From positions 5,208,001 through 5,272,000 of the forward strand of contig NC_053181.1 of assembly GCF_905163445.1 (NCBI RefSeq): a stretch of DNA of 64,000 nt, in the 5' to 3' direction. The notes beneath the pieces were generated by a model. It worked only from the letters and a program-made list of their open reading frames with translations, was not told the origin of the DNA and ran no database searches. The stretch is from Pararge aegeria. Lineage: Eukaryota > Arthropoda > Insecta > Lepidoptera > Nymphalidae. The translations under genes were made by a program, and so were the position numbers. Below, piece after piece: positions 43,431-54,613 of this stretch (position 1 is the first letter of the stretch; the number at the start of each line of letters is the position of its first letter).

Positions 43431-44488
43431 TTAACAGATAAGTCTCAGACACAGTACATAATGTACCTCTGTAGCATTTACATGTTGTATAGTCAATTGT
43501 ATTCAGAGATTTTTACACAAAATTTTGATGCCAAATCTGTCGTCGTAAACTTAAGTAAATTTTATTGACAGGTGTGTGATTGCTTATCCCTATCACAATT
43601 TCCCGTGCATGAAAGCTGTAGACTGTTCTTGGACCTGTAAATTTTTTTTTGTACAGATTTTTCTGCAACAGAATTGGCACCATTTTGCCTAATGGTCCAT
43701 AGTTGACCTCTAATCAAAGTTTCTTGTGGAAAAATTAGTTTTCGAGCGTAGTCTCGAATTGCGGAAACGGTGTAAAGTATTTTTTTATGCACGATGTCGT
43801 AACTTCACGGTCAATGTCGACAGGGCGGCCTTGTGGCGCGGCCGAGCACGTCGCGCTCTGTCCGAGTGTTATGTAACCCATCGATTAATTGAGGTACTAA
43901 TGTGCCACTAATGCTATAATGTAACACAATGTTTTGGAGTCCTGTATGACACACCATGTTAACTAACTGCCTTTCAAACCAGAGGTGGTAAATATGCCTG
44001 CTTCCACTCTATTCACTAACTTTCGGACAGCAACTGTCCCGATAGCCACCTGTCACTTCTCTACAAAATTTGTGATCAGTATAGAAACGTCATAATCAAA
44101 TTGTGCGTTTTGTATGAAGACAACTATGTTGGCAACTCTATGGAAAATATTTTGAGTAGGGTAGCAGCAGGATTTTTTCTATTTAGGAACTCTACTATCA
44201 TTTGCTAATAAATGTCATGTTATAAAACTTTAGGTATCTAATTGTGTGTTTTGTATGCACACGATCAGTTAGAAAAGTTATTGAATTGGGTAGCTGGATA
44301 CAGGAAGCCTCTTGATATAGCCATTATAAGATCGTAGAGTTTGTTATCTTTACAAAAGACCTAGGTATCACCATTATAATTTTCATCCTCTGTCATGGGC
44401 GACAAAGTTTTATAGCATCCACCGACCTGCTAAAGCAAGGAGGTGGTTAAACCCAAAGAAAACATATGTAAGGGTTTAAACCGCAGTC
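43431..44488. other. Unclassified sequence with a GC-rich patch
   Basis: 43805-43870 is CpG-rich (GACAGGGCGGCCTTGTGGCG, CGAGCACGTCGCGCTCTG) inside AT-rich DNA. ORFs run through it on both strands (43562-43911) without a recognisable domain or splice sites. Confidence 0.3.
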
Positions 44489-44490
44489 GG

Positions 44491-44732
44491 ACGGCCGACT
44501 GGCGCCGTGGGCAGTAACCCTTATTTCTGAGTCCAAGGCCGTGGGTTCGATTCCCCCTACTGCAAAATGTTTTTGTGATGAAAATAAATTGTCTAGGTGT
44601 TTATCTGTATATTATAAGTATTTATGTATATTTTTCATAAAAATATTCAACAGTCATCTCAGTACTCATAACACAAGCTAAGCTTACTTGCTAGATGTCG
44701 ATGTGTATATTGTAGTATATTTATTATTCATA
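44491..44732 (+). repeat. SINE family A
   Basis: ACGGCCGACTGGCGCCGTGG, GGCCGTGGGTTCGATTCCCC and CTAGGTGTTTATCTGTATAT, ending TGTAGTATATTTATTATTC. Confidence 0.85.
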
Positions 44733-45285
44733 AAAAAAAGTTTCTAGGCCTTTGACACGTAATTATTATTTTAATGTAATAAAATACTACTTTGGTAACC
44801 ACTCCTGTCTATCGGTATTGCACGCACAAGATAAAAGTCGAAGTGTCATGAACTATTCGATTCCCTTCTTACCATTCTAATATGGAACTGCGAGGCATTG
44901 AAATAAATCAAAGTACCAAATTGTCTTAGATTAGCACTTTGATAATACAAACATACAGGCTAACTCTTCAGCGTTTCAATTATAGTATAAGATAAGAAAA
45001 AACGATAGATAAAATATTATTCGCAGAGATTATAAAAAATATGATAAACTTTATTTTTTACTCTAACCAGCCTACGTCATTGACAATACAAGGTTCTATG
45101 TTAATACTATCCCCAATGGCGCAGAGTTATACAATGCAACTTGTGTGTGTTTACCCACAGACTGTGTTAGTCCGTACGTAAACACACAGATAACCTTAGC
45201 GATATTCTATGAATGCCAATCGCGGGCCTAATAAACTGCAGCAAGTCAACGACACTTACATTACATGAGCAACATTAGTATTATC
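44733..45285. other. Unique spacer
   Basis: No exon or repeat was recognised. Confidence 0.4.
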
Positions 45286-45289
45286 AAGT

Positions 45290-45490
45290 AAGCGTCACTG
45301 CCGGCGTCCGCGTATTTTTAGCCTAGGCCGCACTAAAAATAGCTTACTGTACAACGGTTATTACTGAATTAATATTTCTAAAAATGGATCGTCTACGCGC
45401 TGGTGATAACGCGCCCGAGACCGATAGTGGTGTGACGTTTCGCCGCGATGTTTGTTTTTATTGTTTGTTGACAGTAGACAGTTTTTTTTA
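45290..45490 (+). promoter_or_regulatory. CpG-rich patch with a 35-codon ORF
   Basis: CACTGCCGGCGTCCGCG, GGCCGCACTAAAAATAGC and CGCCCGAGACCGATAG stand out from AT-rich flanks. ATG at 45384 (context AAAAATGG) opens 35 codons, beginning MDRLRAGDNA, before TAG. It may be a regulatory island, a short uORF-bearing exon or a chance ORF. The A-rich context before the ATG is favourable for insect initiation. Confidence 0.3.
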
Positions 45491-45800
45491 GTTAGCCATT
45501 CTCGTGTGATTAGGTTTTTTTATTCGTACTCTTATAACATTCAGTTAGTGTGTTTTACTGATTCTATTAAGGTACTTTTTGCTATTCATTGTTAGATTCT
45601 TTTTAATCATTACTTCTTTAAAAAAATTGTAGGTTATGCAATAGCTTAAAATGATACCCAGTTGAATAATATAGTTTTATCCAATTAAATTTACTCGAAA
45701 CAAAACAGGGCCGTTTTCTAGCTTTCAGTTTATAGGCTTGCTTTTGCTTTTTTAAGAGCATAAACTTTAATTTATTTGATAATCTGTATCCTAAATAAGA
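45491..45800. other. AT-rich unique spacer
   Basis: No exon or repeat was recognised. Confidence 0.4.
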
Positions 45801-45854
45801 GCGCGCTCAATGAGTATACAAACACAACTGTGTTTGTATACTCATTGAGCGCGC
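45801..45854. repeat. Perfect 26-bp-arm hairpin, 2-base loop
   Basis: 45801-45826 is the exact reverse complement of 45829-45854 with only AC between them. The tips GCGCGCTCAATGAG and CTCATTGAGCGCGC are GC-rich. Confidence 0.92.
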
Positions 45855-45989
45855 CTGCAATCATATCAAATCGTCAAATGCCGTCAAATCTTAAAATGAT
45901 GTTTTGTTTTAAACTCTACCTAAAAGTAAGCAGTGTTTTTACATAGTGCTTTTGCATAGGCCCTACTGGTACTTAACATTAGAAAGAAG

Positions 45990-46500
45990 GTTTTGTTAAA
46001 TCATGATCATTATCAAATATTTACGGGACTCCTACAGGGCACGGGACTCCTCTCTAAATGAGAAGGGCTCAGTGTCTTTCAGTATTGGTATAATTCACAC
46101 GCCTTTGCGAACGTTATGGAAAAATCTCAGACATGCAGGATTACCAACTCGCAATGTTTTTCTAAACCGTTAGCAAGGAATATTTTAATTGCTTAAATTA
46201 AAAAGCAAATGATTATAAACAAATATACAACGTGTAACAGAATTAAGAAATACCTACTGTTGAAAGGTGCATAAGTATATGTCATAAGGAACTAATTCAA
46301 ATCCTTCTAATTCATATGAAATCCCTAATTATGGTAACCCTATTTCCATCTTCAAGCTATGTTAATAAAAATTTCGACAAGATGTTTAGCTGCGACCCGG
46401 TTCATTGCCCAAGCCCAAGTACTTTTCTGGGATAACAAGATCGGTGCAGTGGCTGAGCCGAATATTGGTAACAAACAAACAAACCTACAGACAGTTTAAA
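45990..46500. repeat. SINE family C (minus), family M copy 2 and family R fragment
   Basis: 45995-46200: GATCATTATCAAATATTTAC, TACAGGGCACGGGACTCCTC and CTCAGACATGCAGGAT (family C). 46222-46355: ACAACGTGTAACAGAATTAA, ATATGTCATAAGG (family M). 46385-46500: GATCGGTGCAGTGGCTGAGC, AACAAACAAACAAACC (LINE tail). The ORF at 46405-46620 is repeat-derived. Confidence 0.55.
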
Positions 46501-47680
46501 ATAGTATGGACCTACATATTGTGGAGACCTTCATATTGTGGTACCTACATATCGTGGAAAAATATCAGCATATATTATAAAGTAACAAGTATAGAAGAAA
46601 AAGTGTTAACGTTATCATAAACTAATGAGTATGGTGAGCGATATTAATTATACCTACCAATAACTTCGTGGAGCTATTACATTTAATAGTATATTAGTTG
46701 GAATATAAACATTCTTACGTAGTTGTATCTTACAAGGTAATAATTAATATTAAAAACTATGTTTTTTTAATATCTTGCAAAAGATATCAGACTGGTACCT
46801 AAACAGCCTGTTTCCTAAAGATTAAATAAAAATCACTATATTTTCTAGTTTATTATAAGTCTAAAAATAACATTTCTGTTACATTCAAGTTACGCAAGAT
46901 ATCAAATCATCGGTGCCAATTCTGTATCTACACTATTATCTAAAATTACTGGTTTAAAGCGCTATCCTATTCACAATGCTTCTCGTGGAAAAAGGAGTTC
47001 CAAAAGTTTTTATTAGCACAATTGAAATATTGACGTCTATTTTTTTAGAGTGAATATACCACCGGAATTGAAAACCAGATTCTACCGAGAAGAAGCCTTT
47101 AAGAGACTCAGCAGTTGCTATTTTCCAACATTAACATTTTACAATTTTGTTCTATCTTGCGGCAGATGAGAGTGTAGCTGTCAGCTTCCAATCCTCCTGT
47201 AACAATTTAACAAGATAAAGAAATTAGACCAAACTGCTTATACTACACGATTTTACGGGCTTTGCTTACCTTAAAGCGGCTTTGGTTGTGCTGTATTCTT
47301 AGACCGTTACATCCAACCTACGTCTTTAGTGGCGTTCAAGTTTGCGTCTTACATGTGACCATTCACAAGACTTGCTCGAATGTACGCTTCTTGTGATTGG
47401 CTGCGTGCTAGACGCAACCTTCAACACCGCTAAGGACACAATTTGAGCTTTCGGTGAAGATTTATATCAGATGTCAGCGATAGCAAGATATGCTAACGAT
47501 AGACAAGGCAATGCTTAACATTTACCTTACACCAATCGGTTTACTGAACTTGTCTGTGGCTCTTATCAAAAAGTATGGTATTTGGTTTGTATTATTATTA
47601 TTTTTTTAATTTTTCGTATTGTTATTAAAAAACCGAATAAATATTTTTTTTTGATCAGTCATGTCCCCTCATATTTACGA
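46501..47680. other. Unique spacer
   Basis: 47275-47460 is somewhat less AT-rich (CCAACCTACGTCTTTAGTGG, CTTGTGATTGGCTGCGTGC) but has no ORF or splice-flanked frame. Confidence 0.35.
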
Positions 47681-47684
47681 TCCG

Positions 47685-47910
47685 ATTATTGTGATAGAGC
47701 TCGTCTGATTTGTCGAATTCTGCCGCTAAACAGCATATCTGTGTTCTGATATCCAGGGTGTGGTTACCGGTGTAACTACTAAATACTGGCAAATGGACTC
47801 AGGTACTAATTACGCCTCAGGTTAATGGAGACAGGGCGGCAATCTGTAGGACGTATTCCTTGGATGCCCTGCGAAGTTTTGCTCTGTTATTTAATATATA
47901 GATATCTAAT
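47685..47910 (+). repeat. SINE-like family G
   Basis: TTATTGTGATAGAGCTCGTC, ATTCTGCCGCTAAACAGCAT, GTGTGGTTACCGGTGTAACT and ATTACGCCTCAGGTTAATGG. Confidence 0.65.
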
Positions 47911-48778
47911 TAGGGTTTTTCTTACCAGTCTCATAATGTAAACAATCCTTACAATACTAATTAGAGTAAAAAAAATTAAAGTTATAATATTTTTTTAAAC
48001 CTTTTCATATTTGTATTCGTTTTCTTTTTATAATACTTCCGTTTTATGTATTCGATGCTGCGTGAAAACTTTAACAGTTACAATGTTGAGTATTATAATT
48101 AAGTATAAAATTATGAATAAAAACATCCACCTACTTACAGAGTATCTGTTTAATTTATGCCTTATGAAGATAAAGTAACTTGGAGATTCTAGGTTGACGG
48201 TATACGGTGCACTATTAAAGATCTAATTACATGCTGCACACTCTCTTCCGTGTTTTCATGTTTCCTTTTAAAAAGCACTTTTCATTCTAGCGACGTAGGG
48301 ATCTCATTTCCTATTTAATTGAATTGATTTTCCTTTGTTTCAGGTATGGCTAGCTGATTATATATGTTTTCATCTACTTTGCATCGATCTGCCGATGCTA
48401 CATCGATCCTGTTTACAGGTAGATACATACATCCTGTTTACAATCATACAACTTGTGAAAAATACTAAAACTTTAAAGTTGTAGGGATTTTAATGTAACG
48501 ACTAATAAGCTCGTAGGAAGCGAAATTAACTAAAGTGGTGTGCGATAAAAATCCGCTTCGGAATGTATCTAAACATAATATTATTCTATAGACTTTGTAT
48601 GAATTTAAATTTAATTTTTGGCTTTCGAAATTATATTTTTGACATACTTTTTGACGTTTGAATTTACGTAGATACTTCAAATATCGGGAAATTGATTTTA
48701 TGAACGTGAGGAGTCGGTCATAAGCGTTGGATCGTAGTATTTCGATAAAATACATAACAATTATTTACATAACCCACT
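47911..48778. other. AT-rich unique spacer
   Basis: The 96-codon minus-strand ORF at 48465-48755 has AT-driven composition (Ile, Tyr, Lys, Leu) and no domain. I do not call it a gene. Confidence 0.4.
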
Positions 48779-48784
48779 GATATT

Positions 48785-48978
48785 CTTGTCGTATGGCGAC
48801 GGCCTCCTATTCTCGTGGATCTCGTACGAGGCGACTTAGGCACTACAACGGAGAACGGGCTGCAGCGTCCTTTGTACTAATACTACCTTCTACTGCAATC
48901 AGCAGCGTGGTGATTAAGGCAAACCCTCCCATTGGGAGGGGCCTTTTGTCCAACAGTGGACTGTTATTGCTATTGCCA
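48785..48978 (+). repeat. SINE family E, best copy
   Basis: GGATCTCGTACGAGGCGACT, GGAGAACGGGCTGCAGCG, CTACCTTCTACTGCAATCAG, AACCCTCCCATTGGGAGGGG and GTCCAACAGTGGACTGTTAT. The ORF at 48793-49125 reads through it and is not a gene. Confidence 0.75.
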
Positions 48979-49323
48979 AATCATGTATTTACAAAATCCA
49001 CGACCATAAGTTACCTGTATAACCCTCGGGCCGAGAAACGAGTAAGTAATTTGTTTAAAATTGATACAGTCTTGGCGCCATTTCCACATTCGATGCGTGG
49101 GCTTAGTTTTAGGCTGTGGCTGTAAAGCTTACGTCACACGATCGTAGTTTTGGAACAATGCCCTTATGTGTAATAAATGTAAACCAAATCAAACGTCTCA
49201 TTCAGTTGCAAGGTTAGGAAAGGTTACATCTTAATTAGCCAACACTACTTGTGCGGTCCAAGTAAGTATAAATTCTAATTTTATAACAACTTTACTTTAA
49301 TAAAAGGAATTAGATAAGCGGTT
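48979..49323. other. Unclassified spacer
   Basis: No exon or repeat was recognised. Confidence 0.35.
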
Positions 49324-49500
49324 TCGTGCATAGAGGGTATGCACAGGGTATGCAGATGATATAAAATGAAGAAAATCTCTAGTAAGAGGTATAAATACTT
49401 AAGGGTAGGTTTTGCGTAACTCTTACAATGCACCTTAAGTTTTTTATAACTCCTACTGGATTTTTTTTTCATTTTATATCATCTCTATGCACGCCACTGT
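49324..49500. mobile_element. Palindromic MITE family P, copy 2
   Basis: GTGCATAGAGGGTATGCACA at the left and TATGCACGCCACT at the right, with an internal CTTAAGGGTAGG and CACCTTAAG pair and GATATAAAATGAA against TTCATTTTATATC. The right arm is shortened compared with copy 1. Confidence 0.85.
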
Positions 49501-49504
49501 AGGT

Positions 49505-49672
49505 AAAAAACACCCGGGTAAGTTTGTTGTGGGCTTAGTTTGAAGTTTACGAATGTGGTTATCGCCATCATCTCACTACCGTGTAATTCTTATGTACGCA
49601 TCAAAAGTGCCACCTATGCGGTGGCACTTGAATAAAGATATTTTTGACTTTGACTTTGACTTTGACTTTGGT
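49505..49672 (+). repeat. LINE 3' end, family N, with a (TTTGAC)n tail
   Basis: TTTGTTGTGGGCTTAGTTTG, ACGAATGTGGTTATCGCCAT, GTGGCACTTGAATAAAGATA and four TTTGAC units. Reversed copies are at 50218-50350 and 58325-58510, and a more divergent forward copy is at 10355. Confidence 0.75.
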
Positions 49673-49699
49673 AGGTAGGTACATATCACCGTTCAGCTT

Positions 49700-49967
49700 A
49701 TGATCAACATTTTTATCAAACCCGTTGCCGGCGCAGGGCACGGGCGTCCTTCCAAAATGAGAAGGGCTCAGCCCGTAGTCCACAACGCTGCCAATAGAAG
49801 ATCGATAGACTCTACAAGTCTTGGCAAAATGTATAACACTCAAGAATGCAGGTTTCCTCGACTGTTTTTTTATAATTATAATTGACGGACCAAGCAGATG
49901 GCCCACCTGATGTGAAAAACTATAACCTAAGTGGAAACCCAACGCCTACAAACAGAGCAACACTTCC
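49700..49967 (-). repeat. SINE family C fragment joined to another LINE tail
   Basis: 49710-49865: TTTTTATCAAACCCGTTGCC, CAAAATGAGAAGGGCTCAGC and AATGCAGGTTTCCTC. 49870-49965: GACGGACCAAGCAGATGGCC, CACCTGATGTG and AGTGGAAACCCAACGCC, a reversed LINE-tail block. Confidence 0.6.
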
Positions 49968-50212
49968 CACAGTGGCGTTCCTAGGGTACTGAATTTGAGC
50001 AAGCACAATACTAAGAGTAATATTTAGGAGTAATTTGACTTATGATATGGCTGATATAAGGCAGTTGTTGTTGTGCCGAATGACAAAAATCAATTCATCT
50101 TTGAAAGACACTAAGATTATGGTCCACACGCGAATTATGATTTTGTAATTTAGATTGAAATTTAAAGCCCGGCTTTTCGGCTTCTATGGTAGTACCGCCA
50201 CTAACTTCCCAG
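49968..50212 (+). repeat. Interspersed repeat family J, copy 2
   Basis: CAGTGGCGTTCCTAGGGTAC, GTTGTTGTGCCGAATGAC, CACACGCGAATTATG, AAAGCCCGGCTTTTCGGC and GTAGTACCGCCACTAAC. It is colinear with 7577-7790. Confidence 0.65.
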
Positions 50213-50217
50213 GGCAT

Positions 50218-50350
50218 AAAGTCAAAGTCAAAGTCAAATATTCCTTTATTCAAATAGGCACATAGATGGCACTTTTGATGCGTTATTGTATACAAAATGT
50301 GTACATAGTACATATAAAGGATACGTCCTGCAACATGCCACTCTGAATTC
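50218..50350 (-). repeat. LINE 3' end, family N, reversed
   Basis: Three AAAGTC units, then ATTCCTTTATTCAAATAGGC, TAGATGGCACTTTTGATGCG and TACATATAAAGGATACGTCC. Confidence 0.75.
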
Positions 50351-50354
50351 AATT

Positions 50355-50662
50355 TGTGACTTAGTTGTTAAGCCTCATTCATGTGCCTGTAATTACACCG
50401 GCAACCAAGCCCTTCAGACCATAACACAGCATTTTAAAAGTGCTGCTTAGCGGCAGAAATAAGAATGCCGATAGTACTTGCCGGACAAGCTGTCACAAAA
50501 ACCTCTACTACTATTAAAACTGACTGTACTGTTTTAAAGCCGGCAACGCATCGGTGGCGCCTCTGGTGCTGCAAATGTTTATTATGGGCGGCGGTGATCA
50601 CTTACCATCAGGTGACCCACTTGCTCGTTTGCCCGCTATTAATATAAAAAAAAAAAAAACTA
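50355..50662. repeat. Family G (minus) followed by a poly-A LINE/SINE tail (plus)
   Basis: 50360-50520: ATTACACCGGCAACCAAGCC, TGCTTAGCGGCAGAA and GGACAAGCTGTCACAAAAAC. 50530-50662: AAGCCGGCAACGCATCGGTG, GGGCGGCGGTGATCACTTAC and CAGGTGACCCACTTGCTCG, ending in 14 A residues. Confidence 0.7.
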
Positions 50663-51390
50663 CTTATAAAGACTGTCTAAGCAAATTATATAATTGCTTA
50701 TAAAGCACATCAATTTGTATAAAGTCGCGATCGCACCACCTTTAAAGTGAAGCGTAATCTCACCGCTTCAGTCTTAGTATTTAGCTTTACAAAATAATAG
50801 TATCGATATTAAAACGTTTTCCCAAAGCTGGAAAACCTAATTTTCCCAACCAATTTAGTTATTTACAAAGTAAAATTCCATTGAGTTTGTTGTTTATGGC
50901 TTTTATTTTTGCCTGCTGTGAAGGTACAATGCTCTTAACCAATGTCGAATAGACGAAGAAAGGACATTGGTCGGTGGGAAAAAGAGAAGTTTAATTTTGG
51001 AAAGGCACCTAAAAAAGAAATATGCAATATAAATAACTTATTAAAAGATATATTTAGTTTACAGTCAAAGTACTATAACAAATACTATTTCCGAAGGCTC
51101 AAAAATGCTAGAATCCATTGAGGTAATAAAAAAAATGTAGTTTCGATACTAAACTCGTCCAATAGCGGTATGTATAGCGGCCATGGATCTATGGTTGGTT
51201 CTGTTAGGAGAGTTATTACGAATAACATAAGTTCTACTTCTTAAGTCTTAAAAATATTTTTATCAAATTCACAACTTGGAAGCTGAATTGTGTACCTAGT
51301 TATGACAAGTACTTGTCAGATATCGCTACCAACTTTTAATTTACCGGAATATATTTTTGTTTTAATAGAATAATAACAGAAATTTTTTGA
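50663..51390. other. Unique spacer
   Basis: No exon or repeat was recognised. Confidence 0.4.
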
Positions 51391-51395
51391 ATATT

Positions 51396-51668
51396 GAAGC
51401 AGGCGTTACTTTACGGAAATCCATGATATATTATTAAAATGAAATACTAGTTAGCTTAGAAGTTAACTTAACAATTATTCATTGTAAAGTCAACATCTCC
51501 TGAGGATCCTTCGGTTTCGGAGCGAAACGTGCGTAGAGGGTACATTGCCGAAGATCTGTTTGGTGCGGAGTATAAGGATTGAAGAAATTATAAATTACAC
51601 CATACAGATTCTCCTACTTTTCGCGGACCCTAATTTAAGCTTAATTTTCATAATATTTTAAATAATAA
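51396..51668. mobile_element. Foldback element F1, copy 2
   Basis: Left block GAAGCAGGCGTTACTTTACG, middle GTCAACATCTCCTGAGGATC, CGGAGCGAAACGTGCGTAGA and GGTACATTGCCGAAG, right arm ACACCATACAGATTCTCCTA, TTTTCGCGGACC and TTTAAGCTTAATTTTCATAA. It is colinear with 54614-55040. The left arm is eroded here. Confidence 0.7.
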
Positions 51669-52329
51669 TCTGACACATACTTCTTAAAAAGACTAAATAA
51701 AAGATTTTTACTTTAAAAAACATTAAGAAATAAATAAATTTCCGTATATGCGTGGTGTTTACTTAAGTCACAATAGATCTCATTAAAATGTTAGACTGGT
51801 AAGTTCGAAGGTTGCCGCAGATCGATTATGATGATCTCATTCCGAGCGAGGAAACAACGTAGACAGGTAGCTTATGGCCGTGGATTTTGTAAATATATCA
51901 TTAGGTTATGTTAATTAATGTTGTGTATTTTATCAACAACAAAATTAATTTATGTCATACGACAAACTATGGCGCTATGACCAAAAAAACTAGTACCGTT
52001 ATCATAAGTTAACAAACGTCAAAAAGACGATAATATACGTACCTAAATATGTCACAAATGAATGTCAACCGTTCTATATCGATGGCCAAACGTCAAACGT
52101 GATTTTACAACTTCATGTACCTTAAGAGAGTCTCTGGAACCTGTATACATTGGTTTCTAGAAACTCTACTTTAGTTTCTTGGACTGTCGTATGTACAACG
52201 CCAAAATGGTGTCAAGAATTTAGAGACGAGAGTAGAGAGGTTGCGACCTTATGATAGGAGCTGTAAGGATATATTGCTTCTCTAATTAAGGCTTTTACTA
52301 CCAGCAAGAGAGTAAGGTTATTGTAGTAT
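51669..52329. other. Unique spacer
   Basis: No exon or repeat was recognised. Confidence 0.4.
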
Positions 52330-52620
52330 ACATTATATTCTATAATTTATTGATTTTAATTTTTTTTTCTTTAATTCTTAACAATGCTTACAAAAACAAA
52401 AAACACTATTAAATATTTATAAGAAAAAAACCATCCTCCGCTTGCGGGGCTTTTGAATGCCCAAGCAACCGGCGGTCAGGGCTCCAGAGTGAGGAACTTC
52501 CTCGCGCCGTTTCAACGACTACTGCCTTCTGTATCCGATCCTTGATCCACCAACCAAGCGAAAGCTTCTTAAGGTGTTGGTCGAAGCTTTTCGCGGGAAG
52601 ACCATTGACTGAAACGACTA
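52330..52620 (-). repeat. Interspersed repeat family I, copy 2
   Basis: GCTTGCGGGGCTTTTGAATG, CCCAAGCAACCGGCGGTCAG, ACTACTGCCTTCTGTATCCG and AACCAAGCGAAAGCTTCTTA, colinear with 16905-17235. Confidence 0.75.
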
Positions 52621-53145
52621 TTTTACTATTTTACTATTACCATATTGTTATTACGATCTTATGTGCCTCGCTATGGGCTACGGCAAGCTGCTGCCTTCAA
52701 ATTCGCTCGACATGACCTCGTGCTCCTTCGTCAGGGACTATTGATATTATGTGGTTTTCGGGGGACCAAGTTTGATCAATGAATTAAGATTGAATTAATT
52801 AACTTACTGGCCTTTTGTATGCCTGCTTGTGTGCCAGTCTATTCACTAATACTTATTCTGTTCTTTTTAGTTCTACTTGAGTTACGTTAATAATTTGCCA
52901 ATTTTACGTTTTAGGTTTTTATGCAAATAAACTCCTTCATAGTTAACTAATTGCCCTCCGCGGTGTTACGTCTAAACACGTAGTTTTTTTATTACAATTA
53001 GGATTCCGAGAAGGTTATAGCTAGGTTATAGCTCATCGACTTGAAAATCAGTTTTTCACAAATCATGCGGAAACAATGAAATTTCCCGGGGTAAGCCATA
53101 CCAAGCCAAGGGTAGCCCATGTTAATCCTCACAATAATCATTGAC
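52621..53145. other. Unclassified spacer
   Basis: GGCAAGCTGCTGCCTTCAAA to TTCGTCAGGGACT near 52680-52740 is GC-richer without ORF support. Confidence 0.35.
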
Positions 53146-53149
53146 CTCA

Positions 53150-53505
53150 ATCTTATGTGCGTTATTTTTTAATTTAACTTATTAAAATATGATTTGCTTT
53201 AACGGTTAAAACCAACCCATTACCGGCCTTCTATAAAAGAGAAGATGTTAGGCCTCGGTCAACCACGCTGGTCATGTGCGGATTGGTAGACTTCACACGC
53301 TTTTGAGAACGTTATAGATAACTCTCAGGCATGCAGTATTCTTCACGATGCTTTCCTTAACCGTCGAAGCGAGTGATTTTTAAATTGCTTAAATTAAAAC
53401 GCACATAACTCCGAAAAGTCAGCGGTGCCTCCGGGGTTCGAACTCGGTCTCCAAGAAAGGAAAGCCGAAGCCTTATCTACTAGACTCTCACTGCTTACAT
53501 AACTA
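53150..53505. repeat. Two SINE family C copies in opposite orientation
   Basis: 53152-53208 is a forward fragment (TTATGTGCGTTATTTTTTAA, GATTTGCTTTAACGGTTAA). 53210-53505 is a long reversed copy (CAACCCATTACCGGCC, GGTCAACCACGCTGGTCATG, CTCTCAGGCATGCAG, AAAACGCACATAACTCCG, GGGGTTCGAACTCGGTCTCC). Confidence 0.75.
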
Positions 53506-54060
53506 CAAAGAAAAACGTAGAGATACCCGCCAGTTTGCTCCAATGTTGTCTCACAAGTACTACATTAATAACAAAACACGATTTGATTTTGTAATACCTC
53601 GTAAAAAGTTAATATCTATAATAATATGTAGGCTAGACTATTATGTACTTACATTTTGTTTATAAAGGATGTCATTTGACCTCTGCGTTCCGAGTTGATA
53701 GTAACGTGAGTACCCTTGAGAGAGAGGAAAACATGATAATAATTTTATCTGAGAGACACTGTTTTTTTGTTATGCACCAACTCTCTCCACTAAACTTACC
53801 TAGAGGTTTGTTTAATACTTTTTTTTTTGTATAAAGATACTTCTTCGTCACGTACATTTTTTCATTAATTCATCGCAGATAAGATTACAACCAAATTATT
53901 ACGTTGCCTCGTTACGTTTAACATTTGGCATTAAAAAACAAAACCACATTATTTAACATTCTCGCCAACGAAATATTGTGTTTTAAAAGAAAAAAGCAAA
54001 TTCTTCTTTATGTATTTTACACATGAATTGAAGACTAAAATAGTAAAATGCTTAACAATT
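53506..54060. other. AT-rich unique spacer
   Basis: Overlapping both-strand ORFs at 53643-53857 are shadows. No exon was recognised. Confidence 0.4.
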
Positions 54061-54396
54061 ATAAATAAATAAATAAATATACTACGACAATACACACATC
54101 GCCATCTAGCCCCAAAGTAAGCGTTAGCTTGAGTTATGGGTACTGAGATGACTAATTAATATTTTTATTATCTAATAATATATGTATATTATTAGATAAT
54201 AAAAATACTAATAATATACATATATTATTAGATAATAAAAATATTAATATTAATACTTATAATATACATATAAACACCCAGACACTGAAAAACATTCATG
54301 CTCATCACACAAACATTTTCCAGTAGTGGGAATCGAACCCACGGCCTTGGACGCAGAAAGCAGGGTCGCTGCCCACTGCGCCAATCGGCCGTCCAA
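54061..54396 (-). mobile_element. SINE family A with an internal AT-rich inverted duplication
   Basis: Complete reversed copy: (AAAT)n tail, ACACATCGCCATCTAGCCCC, TAGCTTGAGTTATGGGTAC, ATAAACACCCAGACACTG, GTGGGAATCGAACCCACGGC and CACTGCGCCAATCGGCCGTC. At 54165-54255 the body is expanded by alternating copies of TCTAATAATATATGTATATT and its complement. CAATT on both outer sides may be the target duplication. Confidence 0.8.
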
Positions 54397-54613
54397 TTGA
54401 GACGGTACAGATATTATTTGAATCAGTAACTGAAGTAGGTAATATTTGATGTTGACTACTGTCCTAGCCTGCTAGAAAATTCTAGCGTGTGGAAAAATTT
54501 AAAAAAAATCACTACAAACCTCCCAACATATTTTATCATTATTTTTCTTTCAGTTCTATAAAGGAATTTATCATTCTTATTGTTCTTAGTTCTGAGCTCT
54601 AAACATTTTGTAA

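Noticed and set aside
48465..48755. 96-codon minus-strand ORF as a gene
   Set aside because: Composition follows AT-rich codons (Ile, Tyr, Lys, Leu), with no domain, no splice sites and no repeat-free conservation visible.
48793..49125. 110-codon ORF as a gene
   Set aside because: Its first half is SINE family E, and the rest shows no coding features.
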